DNA from: Flammeovirgaceae bacterium BBD 1991-12
Lineage (GTDB): Bacteria; Bacteroidota; Bacteroidia; Cytophagales; Cyclobacteriaceae
Length of the DNA: 64,000 bases
NCBI GenBank assembly: GCA_001657315.1
Contig: LYSV01000013.1
Coordinates: forward strand, 1-64,000
Direction of reading: 5' to 3'
Positions 8,634 to 16,930 of the stretch are shown piece by piece. Position 1 is the first letter of the stretch, and each line of letters opens with the position of its first letter. Both the position numbers and the translations under genes were made by a program. Under the pieces are notes generated by a model. It was not told the origin of the DNA. It was given only the letters and a program-made list of their open reading frames with translations, and did no database searches.

Positions 8634-9530
8634 ATGTTAAAAATGAGAATACCCTTTTTATTGTCTTTAGTTGTTTTATTCATGGCCTGTGAGGATGATG
8701 ATAATGGCAACAGTTCGCCCCCTCCTCCGGGAAGTACAAATTGTTCAGTCTTTAGTTATTCTGATACGATCTTCTTTCTGCGTGAGCAGGCTACCGATTA
8801 TATCGAATCCACCACCAGTTCACTGTCCGGTACCTTCGGAGCTATTCCTGAGGGTTTGAGTATAAATTCTACAAACGGTGATATTAATGTAACACAGAGT
8901 GAATCCGGTGTAAAGTATGAAGTTTTCTATGTACCCACAGGCACCACAGATACCTGCAGGGTAAATGTGATCATCTCGGGGATCAACTACCTGAGTGGAG
9001 TGCGCATTCTTGATCAGAATGATACATTGGCCGTACCGTTTTATAACGCCCAGCAGGGTCTTTTACCTCCCTGTTCGGATGATGACGATGACGACGATGA
9101 TGATGACGACGACGATGATGATGAATGTGAATTCGATGACGGGCCGGATGACGACGATGGGGACGGCACAGGTGATGAACCTCCTCCTGGACAGCAGATC
9201 AGGCCTCAGGGTGTGGAGATCGATACATTGACAGGTGTGATCAATCTGAGACAAACCGTGGCCAATGGGACCTTTGGTATCACACCGGTAAACGGAACTA
9301 CGAAAAGTGTGAGGCTCTTTTACCGGATCAATGATGTGAGTAATGGGACGTTGAATTTCATTGATTTGGATCTTACGTACTATGAGACACTTGCTGATGT
9401 ACCTCAAAGTGTGTTGGATGATATAGGTGACAAAAATGGCAGCCTTCTACGTCGTAAGAATCCGCTCAATGCCAGAGCTCTTGCCAGACCAAGGCCACCT
9501 GCAATTGTCATAGTAGGAAGACAAAACTAA
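8634..9530 (+). CDS. Putative lipoprotein with a 15-residue poly-aspartate run
   Basis: This 298-residue protein is of unknown function. The lipoprotein signal ends with the lipobox LFMAC, directly followed by an acidic linker (EDDDNGN) and a run of prolines. Residues about 35-140 look like a beta-rich domain with two possible disulfide cysteines. Residues 149-163 are 15 consecutive aspartates encoded by mixed GAT and GAC codons, followed by a second acidic patch and a second proline patch that separate the two halves. The C-terminal half ends in a basic, proline-containing tail. The acidic run resembles Ca2+-binding or spacer segments of surface proteins, but this is inference. A CHAT protease gene lies 51 bp downstream beyond a terminator. 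Confidence 0.7.
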   Translation: MLKMRIPFLLSLVVLFMACEDDDNGNSSPPPPGSTNCSVFSYSDTIFFLREQATDYIESTTSSLSGTFGAIPEGLSINSTNGDINVTQSESGVKYEVFYVPTGTTDTCRVNVIISGINYLSGVRILDQNDTLAVPFYNAQQGLLPPCSDDDDDDDDDDDDDDDECEFDDGPDDDDGDGTGDEPPPGQQIRPQGVEIDTLTGVINLRQTVANGTFGITPVNGTTKSVRLFYRINDVSNGTLNFIDLDLTYYETLADVPQSVLDDIGDKNGSLLRRKNPLNARALARPRPPAIVIVGRQN

Positions 9531-9548
9531 TTTCTTTTATAATCTTGC

Positions 9549-9578
9549 AGTGCTTACTAACTTAGTAAGCACTTTTTC
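9549..9578 (+). terminator. Intrinsic terminator between the lipoprotein and CHAT genes
   Basis: A perfect 10-bp stem (AGTGCTTACT at 9549-9558 with its complement at 9564-9573), a 5-nt loop and a T-run. It ends only a few bases before the CHAT ATG at 9582, so it could also act as an attenuator in that leader. Confidence 0.75.
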
Positions 9579-9581
9579 ATT

Positions 9582-12347
9582 ATGACAAAAAAGCCTGCCT
9601 GTGTCTTAATTTTGGCTATATTGATCATTACCCATTCATGGTCTCAGGAAAAAACGCCTGAGAAAGGTGAATCTTATGAATTTTATAAAAAAGCGGAAGA
9701 ACTTTGGGAAGTAAATACAAATGAAACGGACAGTCTAGCCCTGATCTATTATCTTGAAGCCATATCCAAGGCAACTGAGGAGACCTCAACAAATCAGGAA
9801 TTTCTTTATGACGCGTATATTAAGTCAGGACGGTTAAAACAAACCGAAGGTTCATTGCGCGAAGCTATTAAGTTATATCTCGATGCAATCAAAATCTCAT
9901 CGTCTCTTGATCTATCTGACAGTACACGATTTCATCCTTGCCTTTTTATAGGAATGGCATATTATATTTTTCAAGAGATAGATTCTTCCATAATATATCT
10001 GGAACAAGCTCAAACTATTTCAGAAAATTATTCTAATGTTTCCGAATTGGACCAACTCTATAATACACTCGGAGTAGTTAATTATGAGCTGGGCAATTAT
10101 GCACAAAGTATAAATTTTTTCAGAAAAGCTATAAAGGTCACTCCTAATTTGCCAGGTTACAGCGAGTATCAGCTGGAAGCATATCAAAGCAATATTGCTT
10201 CAGCCCTGAGAAGGTTAGGAGAGTACGATTCGGCCATAACAGCGTATCGTGCAATGCTATCAGGGGGATTGAATTCGGACGATTTATTTATCAACCTCGG
10301 AGTGAGCTACAAAGAATTGAGTAATTTTGATAGTTCATTATATTTTTTCAACAAAGTAAGTTCCCTAACAGCCATTTTATACAACAACCTGGCAGCCACC
10401 AACCTTGACAATGGTAATGTGGAGGACGCCATGGACAACATAAACAAAGCTCTTTCATTTGCAGAAGATAGCCTGGCTGGAAAGATCACCATGGGCACAA
10501 GTTATAGATTATTGGGAGATACTTATATCAAAAGACAATCTCCTATTGAGGCGCTCGAAAATTACCAAAAGGCATTGAACAAATTGGTACATGGATTCAA
10601 TGACAGCTCTGTTTACAGCAATCCCAAAAGTCAGTTCATATTGGGTAGTTACAATTTGTTTGATGTGTTGATTGCCAAGGCCTCAACTTTTGATAAAGAA
10701 TACAGGCGATCCAATGACTCAACCATGCTCCATGGTGCCATAGATGCTTACGATGCCGCCATTAAGGTATCGGATTATATCGCCAAGAATTTTGACAATG
10801 ATGATGCAAGAATATTTCATTCCTCTGTTGTACTGCACGGATACGAACAGGCCGTAGAGCTTTTGATCTATGCACATGAGCAATCAGGTTCGGTTCCTAT
10901 TTTGGAAAAGGCATTTGTATGGAGTGAAAAGAGCAAAGCCAATACACTGGCCATCAATCTTAAGGAAGGGCAGCTCAAACGTAAGAATAGCTTACCTGAT
11001 TCACTGTTAAGAACAGAAAACAACCTGAAATTCCAGCTATCAAGATTATTGAGGCGGTTAGACAGAGCCGCTAGTCTTGAAGAATCGAATCTTATTGAAA
11101 ATGAAATACTTAACGCAGAGCTTGCCCTGTCCCGGGTAAGGAACCGATTCCACAACTATCCCGAGTACTACGAGGAAAAATTTGCCTTCGACAGTGTCAA
11201 TGTCGATTTTATACGCCAACATGTATTGGATAAAACCACAGTACTCCTATCCCATTTCTACAGCGATTCCATCCTTTACCAGTTCGTTCTTACCAAAGAC
11301 CGGACATCTGTTCACAGGATATTAAACGATCAAAAATATCAGGATGCTCTTTCGGCTTTTAAAAGTGAACTGCACATTATTGAGCCAGGGCGGTCATATC
11401 AGGGTGGCGCACCTTCAAAATTTGTGTATGAAAAATTGTTTGGCCCTCTTAAAAATGATCTGAAGGGTATCAAGTCCCTGATCATAGTCCCTCACGGTCC
11501 CCTTCGTGATCTGCCGTTTGAAGCGCTGGAAGATGCAACCGGACGTTATGTGATCGAGAAATTCGATATTTCCTATCAATATGCTGCCTCTTTTCTTCAG
11601 GAATACAAAAACGGTGGGTTAGACCTGAAAAAGACCATAGCCATAGCGCCTTTTGGTTCTGAAACCGTGGTAGAATCTCATGAAAATTTTCTACCACTGT
11701 TTTTTTCAGAAACTGAGATCGAGGGCTTAAAGGGTATAAAGCTGATCCGTGAAAACGCCACAAAAGAGAATTTTTTAAGGTATAAGGACAGTGTCTCGAT
11801 CATTCACCTAGCCACACATGCCATAGCCAACGGTGACGATCCCTCCCGTTCGTTCATTGCCTTTTACCCCAGCCTTGCATCAGACAGCAGTTACAAACTA
11901 TTCGCCCATGAACTGTACAATACGTCCATGAGCCAGACGAAGCTGGCCTTTCTCAGCGCCTGCGAAACAGCACAAGGGAAGCTGATCAGTGGTGAAGGAA
12001 TAATGAGCCTTTCACGGGCGTTTGCCTATGCCGGTTGCCCTAATATGATCACGTCGCTATGGAAAGCTGAAGACCATGCCACCGCTTTTATCAGCCAGCG
12101 GTTTTATACTCATCTTCAAAGTGGTCTCGGATTTTCCCAATCCCTTCAGCAGGCAAAAATTGACCTGATAAGAAAACCCGAATATGCTCAGTTCCATTCT
12201 CCGTCCTACTGGTCTCACCTGGTATTTGTGGGTAGTCCGCTTGTCCATGATAGCCGGGGGTCGGCATGGGTGTATGCGGTCCTTTCACTTGTGCTGATCA
12301 GTATCGTTGTGTTCAGAGGCAGGAAGGTATTTGGTCCTAGGGGTTAG
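9582..12347 (+). CDS. TPR-repeat protein with C-terminal CHAT (caspase-like) protease domain
   Basis: The 921-residue protein has a signal peptide ending near THSWSQ and many tetratricopeptide repeats over about residues 30-420, including LYNTLGVVNYELGNYAQSINFF. A helical linker of about 150 residues follows, then a CHAT domain over roughly 600-890. The catalytic dyad is intact: H746 in IIHLATHA and C794 in LAFLSACETAQG, followed by GEGIMSLSRAFAYAG and the SLWKAEDHAT segment. A single membrane helix (VYAVLSLVLISIVVF) and a basic tail close the protein. The domain is therefore probably periplasmic or surface-facing and anchored in the inner membrane. CHAT domains are caspase/separase-type peptidases often switched on by partners bound to the TPRs. 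The substrate is unknown; the acidic lipoprotein next door is a speculative partner. Confidence 0.92.
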   Translation: MTKKPACVLILAILIITHSWSQEKTPEKGESYEFYKKAEELWEVNTNETDSLALIYYLEAISKATEETSTNQEFLYDAYIKSGRLKQTEGSLREAIKLYLDAIKISSSLDLSDSTRFHPCLFIGMAYYIFQEIDSSIIYLEQAQTISENYSNVSELDQLYNTLGVVNYELGNYAQSINFFRKAIKVTPNLPGYSEYQLEAYQSNIASALRRLGEYDSAITAYRAMLSGGLNSDDLFINLGVSYKELSNFDSSLYFFNKVSSLTAILYNNLAATNLDNGNVEDAMDNINKALSFAEDSLAGKITMGTSYRLLGDTYIKRQSPIEALENYQKALNKLVHGFNDSSVYSNPKSQFILGSYNLFDVLIAKASTFDKEYRRSNDSTMLHGAIDAYDAAIKVSDYIAKNFDNDDARIFHSSVVLHGYEQAVELLIYAHEQSGSVPILEKAFVWSEKSKANTLAINLKEGQLKRKNSLPDSLLRTENNLKFQLSRLLRRLDRAASLEESNLIENEILNAELALSRVRNRFHNYPEYYEEKFAFDSVNVDFIRQHVLDKTTVLLSHFYSDSILYQFVLTKDRTSVHRILNDQKYQDALSAFKSELHIIEPGRSYQGGAPSKFVYEKLFGPLKNDLKGIKSLIIVPHGPLRDLPFEALEDATGRYVIEKFDISYQYAASFLQEYKNGGLDLKKTIAIAPFGSETVVESHENFLPLFFSETEIEGLKGIKLIRENATKENFLRYKDSVSIIHLATHAIANGDDPSRSFIAFYPSLASDSSYKLFAHELYNTSMSQTKLAFLSACETAQGKLISGEGIMSLSRAFAYAGCPNMITSLWKAEDHATAFISQRFYTHLQSGLGFSQSLQQAKIDLIRKPEYAQFHSPSYWSHLVFVGSPLVHDSRGSAWVYAVLSLVLISIVVFRGRKVFGPRG

Positions 12348-13010
12348 CTGGCTACGGTCCCGTACAGTTCACTCTCATTATATCTTTAGTAAAAGTAAGT
12401 GACGTGAATATCGGGTAAGGATCTCCAAACCCCATTTTTAATCGTCACTGCGACCCTTTTGGCTGATATGAGGGGTGGAAAAGGCGCGGCCCACAGGACT
12501 CTCCACGGGATTCTGTGAACGTGAGCAGTCCCCTGATTAAGGAGATCGCCACGACTTTTCAACACAAAAAGCTTTCCCAAAGTCTCGCGATAACGGCCAT
12601 TTTAGGGTAGGAAGTACTTTTGACCTTTTCCTTAACCGATATTCACGTTAAGTATCCACTGAGGGTACAGGCATGGATATTTATACCCCATACCATAACT
12701 CCGATTCTCTGATACAAAGCTTTTGCCTGAAAAGACAAAAAATTGTAAAACTTTATCACACACCAGCCCTCGCATTGAACATGAGCCTGCCGGTTGAAAA
12801 TCAGCAGCTTGTATCGTAAATGGTTTTTCGTGAATGTTTTCTCCAGTCATCCCTGCTCCTTCTGTATCTAAAAAAAAGTATTCTCACTGGATTACAAACC
12901 GGTCTGTTGTACAGACTAATCATCACAGGTATTGAACAGGACTGGTTGAATCCAGGAAACCGAAGTAAGTACCATCAGCATAACCAACATTACAACAAAC
13001 AAGAAAAACC
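12348..13010. other. Non-coding gap with one degenerate palindromic element
   Basis: No convincing gene is present. The short frames here have no family features and partly overlap the element at 12443-12595. The remaining sequence up to 13010 has no hairpin or box I can name. Confidence 0.5.
12443..12595. repeat. Degenerate solo copy of the approximately 152-bp TIR element
   Basis: It begins with CGTCACTGCGA, the same end as the elements around 34.4 and 34.9 kb. It contains AGCAGTCCCCTGAT, shared with them, and ends with a decayed inverted end (AGTCTCGCGATAACG). Its length of about 153 bp matches the intact copies. No nuclease gene is adjacent. Confidence 0.6.
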
Positions 13011-13469
13011 ATGATTAAAACAAAATCAGTTGCCGTTGTCTTTAGCCTTGGCCTTGTTCTGGTCATTATGTGGCCGGTTCATCAAAATTGGGCGGAAAAC
13101 CCCAAAGATGATTTCCCTTTATCCTATTATCCGATGTTCTCACACAAGAGAAAAACCACCCACTCCCTACCCTACTTCGTGGGCTACGATGCTTCCGGCC
13201 AGCGGTATTGCATCCCCTACAAGTATGTGGGGCCCGGTGGTTTTAATCAGGTACGCCGGCAGATCAATAAGCGAGCCAGAGCCGGCAACGTGGAGAAGAT
13301 CACAAAAAAGGTGGCCCGCAGGCTGGCCAAATGCAAGGATGCTCCCCTGAACAATCTGGTGAGGGTGGAAATGGTGAGAGGGAAATATGATCTGGACGAG
13401 TATTTTCTCACAGACAACAAGTCTCCGATCAAGGAAAAGGTATACGCATATCAAAACATTGAAAAGTAA
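13011..13469 (+). CDS. Small membrane-anchored protein paired with the HTTM-DCC protein
   Basis: The 152-residue product has one N-terminal hydrophobic helix (VAVVFSLGLVLVIMWPV) and then a basic, soluble domain with DFPLSYYPMFSHKRK and two cysteines. I do not recognise a characterised family. Its TAA overlaps the ATG of the next gene by one base, so the two are translationally coupled and probably act together. Proteins of this size with an FPLSxYPMF motif are often seen next to HTTM (vitamin K-dependent carboxylase-like) proteins, which I recall from gene neighbourhoods rather than derive from the sequence. The likely location is the inner membrane with a periplasmic domain. Confidence 0.7.
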   Translation: MIKTKSVAVVFSLGLVLVIMWPVHQNWAENPKDDFPLSYYPMFSHKRKTTHSLPYFVGYDASGQRYCIPYKYVGPGGFNQVRRQINKRARAGNVEKITKKVARRLAKCKDAPLNNLVRVEMVRGKYDLDEYFLTDNKSPIKEKVYAYQNIEK

Positions 13470-14809
13470 TGAAAGATCTATTGTTAAAACTCGAAAAATT
13501 CTGGTTCATGCCAGCCCCGGCCGAGCGCCTGGCCATCTTACGTATAGCCTCAGGAGGATTTTCGCTATGGTATTTATGGACCCGGTTTGACATGGTACAG
13601 CGGATAGCCCGTTCTGACAGCTCCATGTTCGAGCCTGTAGGGCTGTCAAACCTCCTGACCGAACCGCTTCCGCCAGCGTTGTTTACGGCGCTGTTCTCAT
13701 TTGGAATAGCACTGAACATCGCCTACATACTTGGTTGGAAATTTAAGTGGACAGGACCTGTTTTCGCTATTCTGCTTTTATTTCTGCTCAGCTACAGAAA
13801 CTCGTGGTCCATGATCTACCATAGCCGCATTGCGCTCGTATTGCACGTACTGGTGATCGGCTTTGTTTCGGCGGCCGATGCGTGGTCTTTTGATGCCTGG
13901 TGGAAAAAAAAGAAGGGCTCGGTGGCCAATGTTGTCAGCCACTGGCGCTACGGATGGCCCATTAAGCTGGTATGTGCCGCTACCGTATTGACCTACTTTC
14001 TGTCCGGAGTAGCCAAGGTATTGGGTGAACTCGCATGGGATTGGGTGACAGGTGATGCCATGCGCTCTCAGGTGGCCATAGATACACTCAGAAAGCAAAT
14101 GCTCGGAGAGATGTCTTCCCCCCTGTTTGAATGGTTGTATCCACATACGGAGTTGTTCCTGATCATGGGCATCACCACTTTCATACTGGAGCTGGGCGCA
14201 CCACTGGCCATGGTAAACAAAAGGACAGGCATGATCTGGGCTGTGTTGACCTGGTTGATGCACTGGGGCATCTTTTTTATCATGGGTATCAGATTCCGGT
14301 ATCAGATGACCGGCCTCATCTTTCTGCCGTTTTTCGATACCGAAAAGGCGGTTCCCTGGTTTAAAAAGCTTGTCTCCGGAAGAAGTAAGTCTCCGGCTAC
14401 CCGGTTGCAACCCGGGGCAGGTTCGTCAGTAGTATTGTTTGACGGGATCTGCAACTTTTGTGACAGCACTGTCAGGTTTGTTCTTGACCATGATCATCGG
14501 AATGCTTTCAGGTTTGCATCACAACAATCCGAAGCAGGACAGAAATTACTGGCAGAGTACAAAGCGCCAAATGATGCGTCCACCATTGTGTTGATTGAAA
14601 ATTCAAAAATATACACACGTAGCACAGCCATCCTGCGTATACTGCGCAGGCTGCGGAGTCCGTGGAATTTGCTTTATGTTTTTATATGGACGCCTAAACC
14701 GATCCGTGAAGCAGCCTACAGATGGTTTGCAAGGCATCGCTACCGCTGGTTTGGCGTAAAGGATGCCTGCGAGATACCCGAACCCCACATACAGGCCCGG
14801 TTCCTGTAA
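13469..14809 (+). CDS. HTTM membrane protein fused to a DCC1-type thiol-disulfide domain
   Basis: This is a 446-residue fusion. Residues about 1-300 form a multi-helix membrane domain of the HTTM / vitamin K-dependent gamma-carboxylase-like type (RLAILRIASGGFSLWYLW, then repeated hydrophobic helices including YFLSGVAKVLG). Residues about 315-440 are a DUF393/DCC1 thiol-disulfide oxidoreductase-like domain, recognised from VVLFDGICNFCDSTVRFVLDH (CxxC pair) and, near the end, the arginine-rich RHRYRWFGVKDAC. Both domains often occur as separate genes. A redox or post-translational modification role at the membrane is likely, but no substrate is known. It is coupled to the small upstream gene and followed by a perfect terminator hairpin. 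Confidence 0.85.
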   Translation: MKDLLLKLEKFWFMPAPAERLAILRIASGGFSLWYLWTRFDMVQRIARSDSSMFEPVGLSNLLTEPLPPALFTALFSFGIALNIAYILGWKFKWTGPVFAILLLFLLSYRNSWSMIYHSRIALVLHVLVIGFVSAADAWSFDAWWKKKKGSVANVVSHWRYGWPIKLVCAATVLTYFLSGVAKVLGELAWDWVTGDAMRSQVAIDTLRKQMLGEMSSPLFEWLYPHTELFLIMGITTFILELGAPLAMVNKRTGMIWAVLTWLMHWGIFFIMGIRFRYQMTGLIFLPFFDTEKAVPWFKKLVSGRSKSPATRLQPGAGSSVVLFDGICNFCDSTVRFVLDHDHRNAFRFASQQSEAGQKLLAEYKAPNDASTIVLIENSKIYTRSTAILRILRRLRSPWNLLYVFIWTPKPIREAAYRWFARHRYRWFGVKDACEIPEPHIQARFL

Positions 14810-14816
14810 ATAAAGT

Positions 14817-14866
14817 CTGACCTTGCCTGATACCCCGAAAAAAAACAGGCAAGGTCAGCAAACTTT
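14817..14866 (+). terminator. Intrinsic terminator after the HTTM-DCC gene
   Basis: A perfect 13-bp stem (CTGACCTTGCCTG at 14817-14829 with its complement at 14846-14858) is followed a few bases later by a T-run. It begins 7 bp after the stop codon. Confidence 0.8.
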
Positions 14867-14993
14867 TTTCCAAAAAACTGATTACAACCTTCCTTCCAGC
14901 CTCGACTAATAATAAAGATCAAACGGTAGAACTACAGAACACTACGACCTGATCTGCTTCTTTTTTTTTGACTGCGAAAATAGTAACACTACC

Positions 14994-15758
14994 ATGATTA
15001 AAAATAAAACGATACTATTGGTTTTCTTAGCTATCTCATTGTATAGCAATACATTCTCCCAGAACGCCACCAAGGTCTGGTTCGGTCTGAGCGCTCAGGC
15101 CAGGATCACCAGGGAATGGCGCGTTTCCGTTGGGCAGTTATACATGTTCAATCGCGGACCGTTGGATTGGGCTACACTTCAGAACAGTGTGAATATAACC
15201 TACCGGCACAATAGAAAATTGAGAACAGGACTGGGATATCAACAATCCACTGCCCCTTTTGATCAGAGCAGAGAGGCCAGAAACCGACTTACCGGACGAC
15301 TAAGCTACTACGGAAACCTGCAACGGGTCCGAATCCTGCATTCCTTTCGCGCAGAGTGGCACTTTCCCGAAAGAAGTAAATTCGAATACCGCCTGCGCTA
15401 TGCATTTCGTCTCCATCTAAGGAACTGGGACCTGCCTTACGGAGCCAGACCTTTCATCACCAACGAATTTCACTACTACCTGTCAGGCAGGCCCCTCTCC
15501 TACCGTAACGAAAGCGGTGAGCGTGTGGCACGGCAATCGCCTAACGGGCTCCATGCACATCGCCTGACACTGGGTATACGTTTTTCACCTCTGAGAAGAA
15601 CAAATATCACCGTCCGGTTCATGCGGCAGAGAGAATTTAACATAGGCCACAAATACCGGCGAATCAACGTAGAAGATCCGAGAAATGGCAAAATACGACG
15701 GAAGTTCAACAATTTTTCTGCCATTGTTATTAGTACCTCCTATCGATTTAGCTTATAA
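14994..15758 (+). CDS. DUF2490 family outer-membrane-type protein
   Basis: The 254-residue product has a signal peptide ending NTFSQ. It then shows alternating hydrophobic and polar strands with many aromatic and arginine residues, as in outer-membrane beta-barrels: VWFGLSAQARITREWRVSVGQ, RIRHRYR-type strands later, and a C-terminus ending in phenylalanine-containing SYRFSL. This fits DUF2490, a Bacteroidota/Proteobacteria family of predicted barrels without an assigned role. It sits 88 bp before the P-loop gene on the same strand, so it may belong to the same functional group as the NTPase and ABC exporter, although a shared transcript is not shown. Confidence 0.8.
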   Translation: MIKNKTILLVFLAISLYSNTFSQNATKVWFGLSAQARITREWRVSVGQLYMFNRGPLDWATLQNSVNITYRHNRKLRTGLGYQQSTAPFDQSREARNRLTGRLSYYGNLQRVRILHSFRAEWHFPERSKFEYRLRYAFRLHLRNWDLPYGARPFITNEFHYYLSGRPLSYRNESGERVARQSPNGLHAHRLTLGIRFSPLRRTNITVRFMRQREFNIGHKYRRINVEDPRNGKIRRKFNNFSAIVISTSYRFSL

Positions 15759-15846
15759 CAAACATGTATTAAGAATACAAATCTCCACAACCTGTTTGTC
15801 TGTTGGTTTGACCAAAAATGATCATAAAAAAACTAAAATCTGAATT

Positions 15847-16929
15847 ATGAAAACTATCAAGAAATCAATTATCTGCAAAAGCATTAAGGATTACAGTATT
15901 AACGAGGCGATTATCAGAGATTATCAACCCAAGGCGGGAGATGTAGCCATCTTTGAAGTACTGGAGCTGGGAAGTTTAACTGCCATACAGGACGAGGATG
16001 GAAGGAACTGTCACATTTTTGAAGGGGACAGGATCATGGTGACCTTTGGCAACCGGTATGCCAGCAATCAGTTTGAAGGTTATGTGCCTGTAGGCTACCA
16101 TGAAGAATATGATCTGATGGGAAAAGGCGGTGTAGCAGGTATAGTAAAGTCCATGTATTACAAGCTGGAGCTTACCGGCCCTACAAAACTCAAGCTGATC
16201 GGTTATGCCACCAACAGCAAGGGTGAGGTGATCAATACTATCTACCATGGTGTCAAAACCACAAGGTTCAGACCCGGAAAGGAACGTAAGTACCAGACCA
16301 TTCTTTCCATAGGTTCCAGTATGGATAGTGGCAAGACCACCTCAGCAGCATATCTCTGCCGTGGATTAAAGGCGGCTGGCAACAAAGTGGCCTTCATTAA
16401 GCTTACCGGCACTGTTTTCAATAAGGACCGTATGCTCGCCTATGACTGTGGCGCTGACTACTCCACGGATTTTTCGGAATTAGGCTTCCCTTCTACCTAT
16501 CTGTGTTCCATGGATTGCCTTATGGACCTTTACGCGGCGTTGCTCTCACGGGTAACAGAAATGAATCCTGACTATGTGGTAATGGAAATCGCCGATGGAC
16601 TGTTACAAAGGGAAACAGAGATGCTGATCAGTGATAAAACGTTTATGTCTACCATCGATCATGTACTGTTCTCCTCCGGTGACAGCCTGAGCGCCCTGCA
16701 GGGAATAATCACATTAAGGGACAAAGGCATAGAGCCTTTCGGGCTCAGCGGTATGATCAACACGCGGCCCCTGCTGGTGGATGAAGTGAATGAAAACCTG
16801 AAGCTGCCTGTACTTAACCTCGCAGATCTCGCTTCTCCGGCCGTAGTGGAATCGCTAAAGGGGGTATCTGCCGGAACCACGGTGGAACAGAATCTGGCAT
16901 CAGCCCAATTCATACTGGAGGTAGCCTGA
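15847..16929 (+). CDS. P-loop NTPase of the dethiobiotin-synthetase-like fold (DUF1611-like?)
   Basis: The 360-residue protein has two parts. Residues 1-150 are a beta-rich N-terminal domain (EVLELGSLTAIQDEDGRNCHI). Residues 155-360 carry a Walker A motif, SIGSSMDSGKTTSAAYLCRGL, followed by KVAFIKLTGT and YVVMEIADGLLQRETEML, where a Walker B-like acidic strand is expected. The order resembles the dethiobiotin synthetase/MobB group and the C-terminal half of DUF1611 proteins, but I am not certain of the family. It ends one base before the ATG of the ABC exporter, so the two are almost certainly co-expressed. It may energise or regulate export, or modify the exported substrate. Confidence 0.7.
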   Translation: MKTIKKSIICKSIKDYSINEAIIRDYQPKAGDVAIFEVLELGSLTAIQDEDGRNCHIFEGDRIMVTFGNRYASNQFEGYVPVGYHEEYDLMGKGGVAGIVKSMYYKLELTGPTKLKLIGYATNSKGEVINTIYHGVKTTRFRPGKERKYQTILSIGSSMDSGKTTSAAYLCRGLKAAGNKVAFIKLTGTVFNKDRMLAYDCGADYSTDFSELGFPSTYLCSMDCLMDLYAALLSRVTEMNPDYVVMEIADGLLQRETEMLISDKTFMSTIDHVLFSSGDSLSALQGIITLRDKGIEPFGLSGMINTRPLLVDEVNENLKLPVLNLADLASPAVVESLKGVSAGTTVEQNLASAQFILEVA

Positions 16930-16930
16930 T

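Noticed and set aside
8995-9231. A second plus-strand frame in the poly-Asp gene (Met/Thr-rich)
   Set aside because: It is an out-of-frame reading of the same GAT/GAC repeat; the lipoprotein frame has the signal peptide.
9063-9407. A minus-strand frame opposite the poly-Asp tract (Ile/Val-rich)
   Set aside because: It exists only because GAT/GAC repeats read as ATC/GTC on the other strand.
12386-12580. A minus-strand open frame of 64 residues
   Set aside because: It overlaps the degenerate 152-bp element and shows no domain or start-site support.
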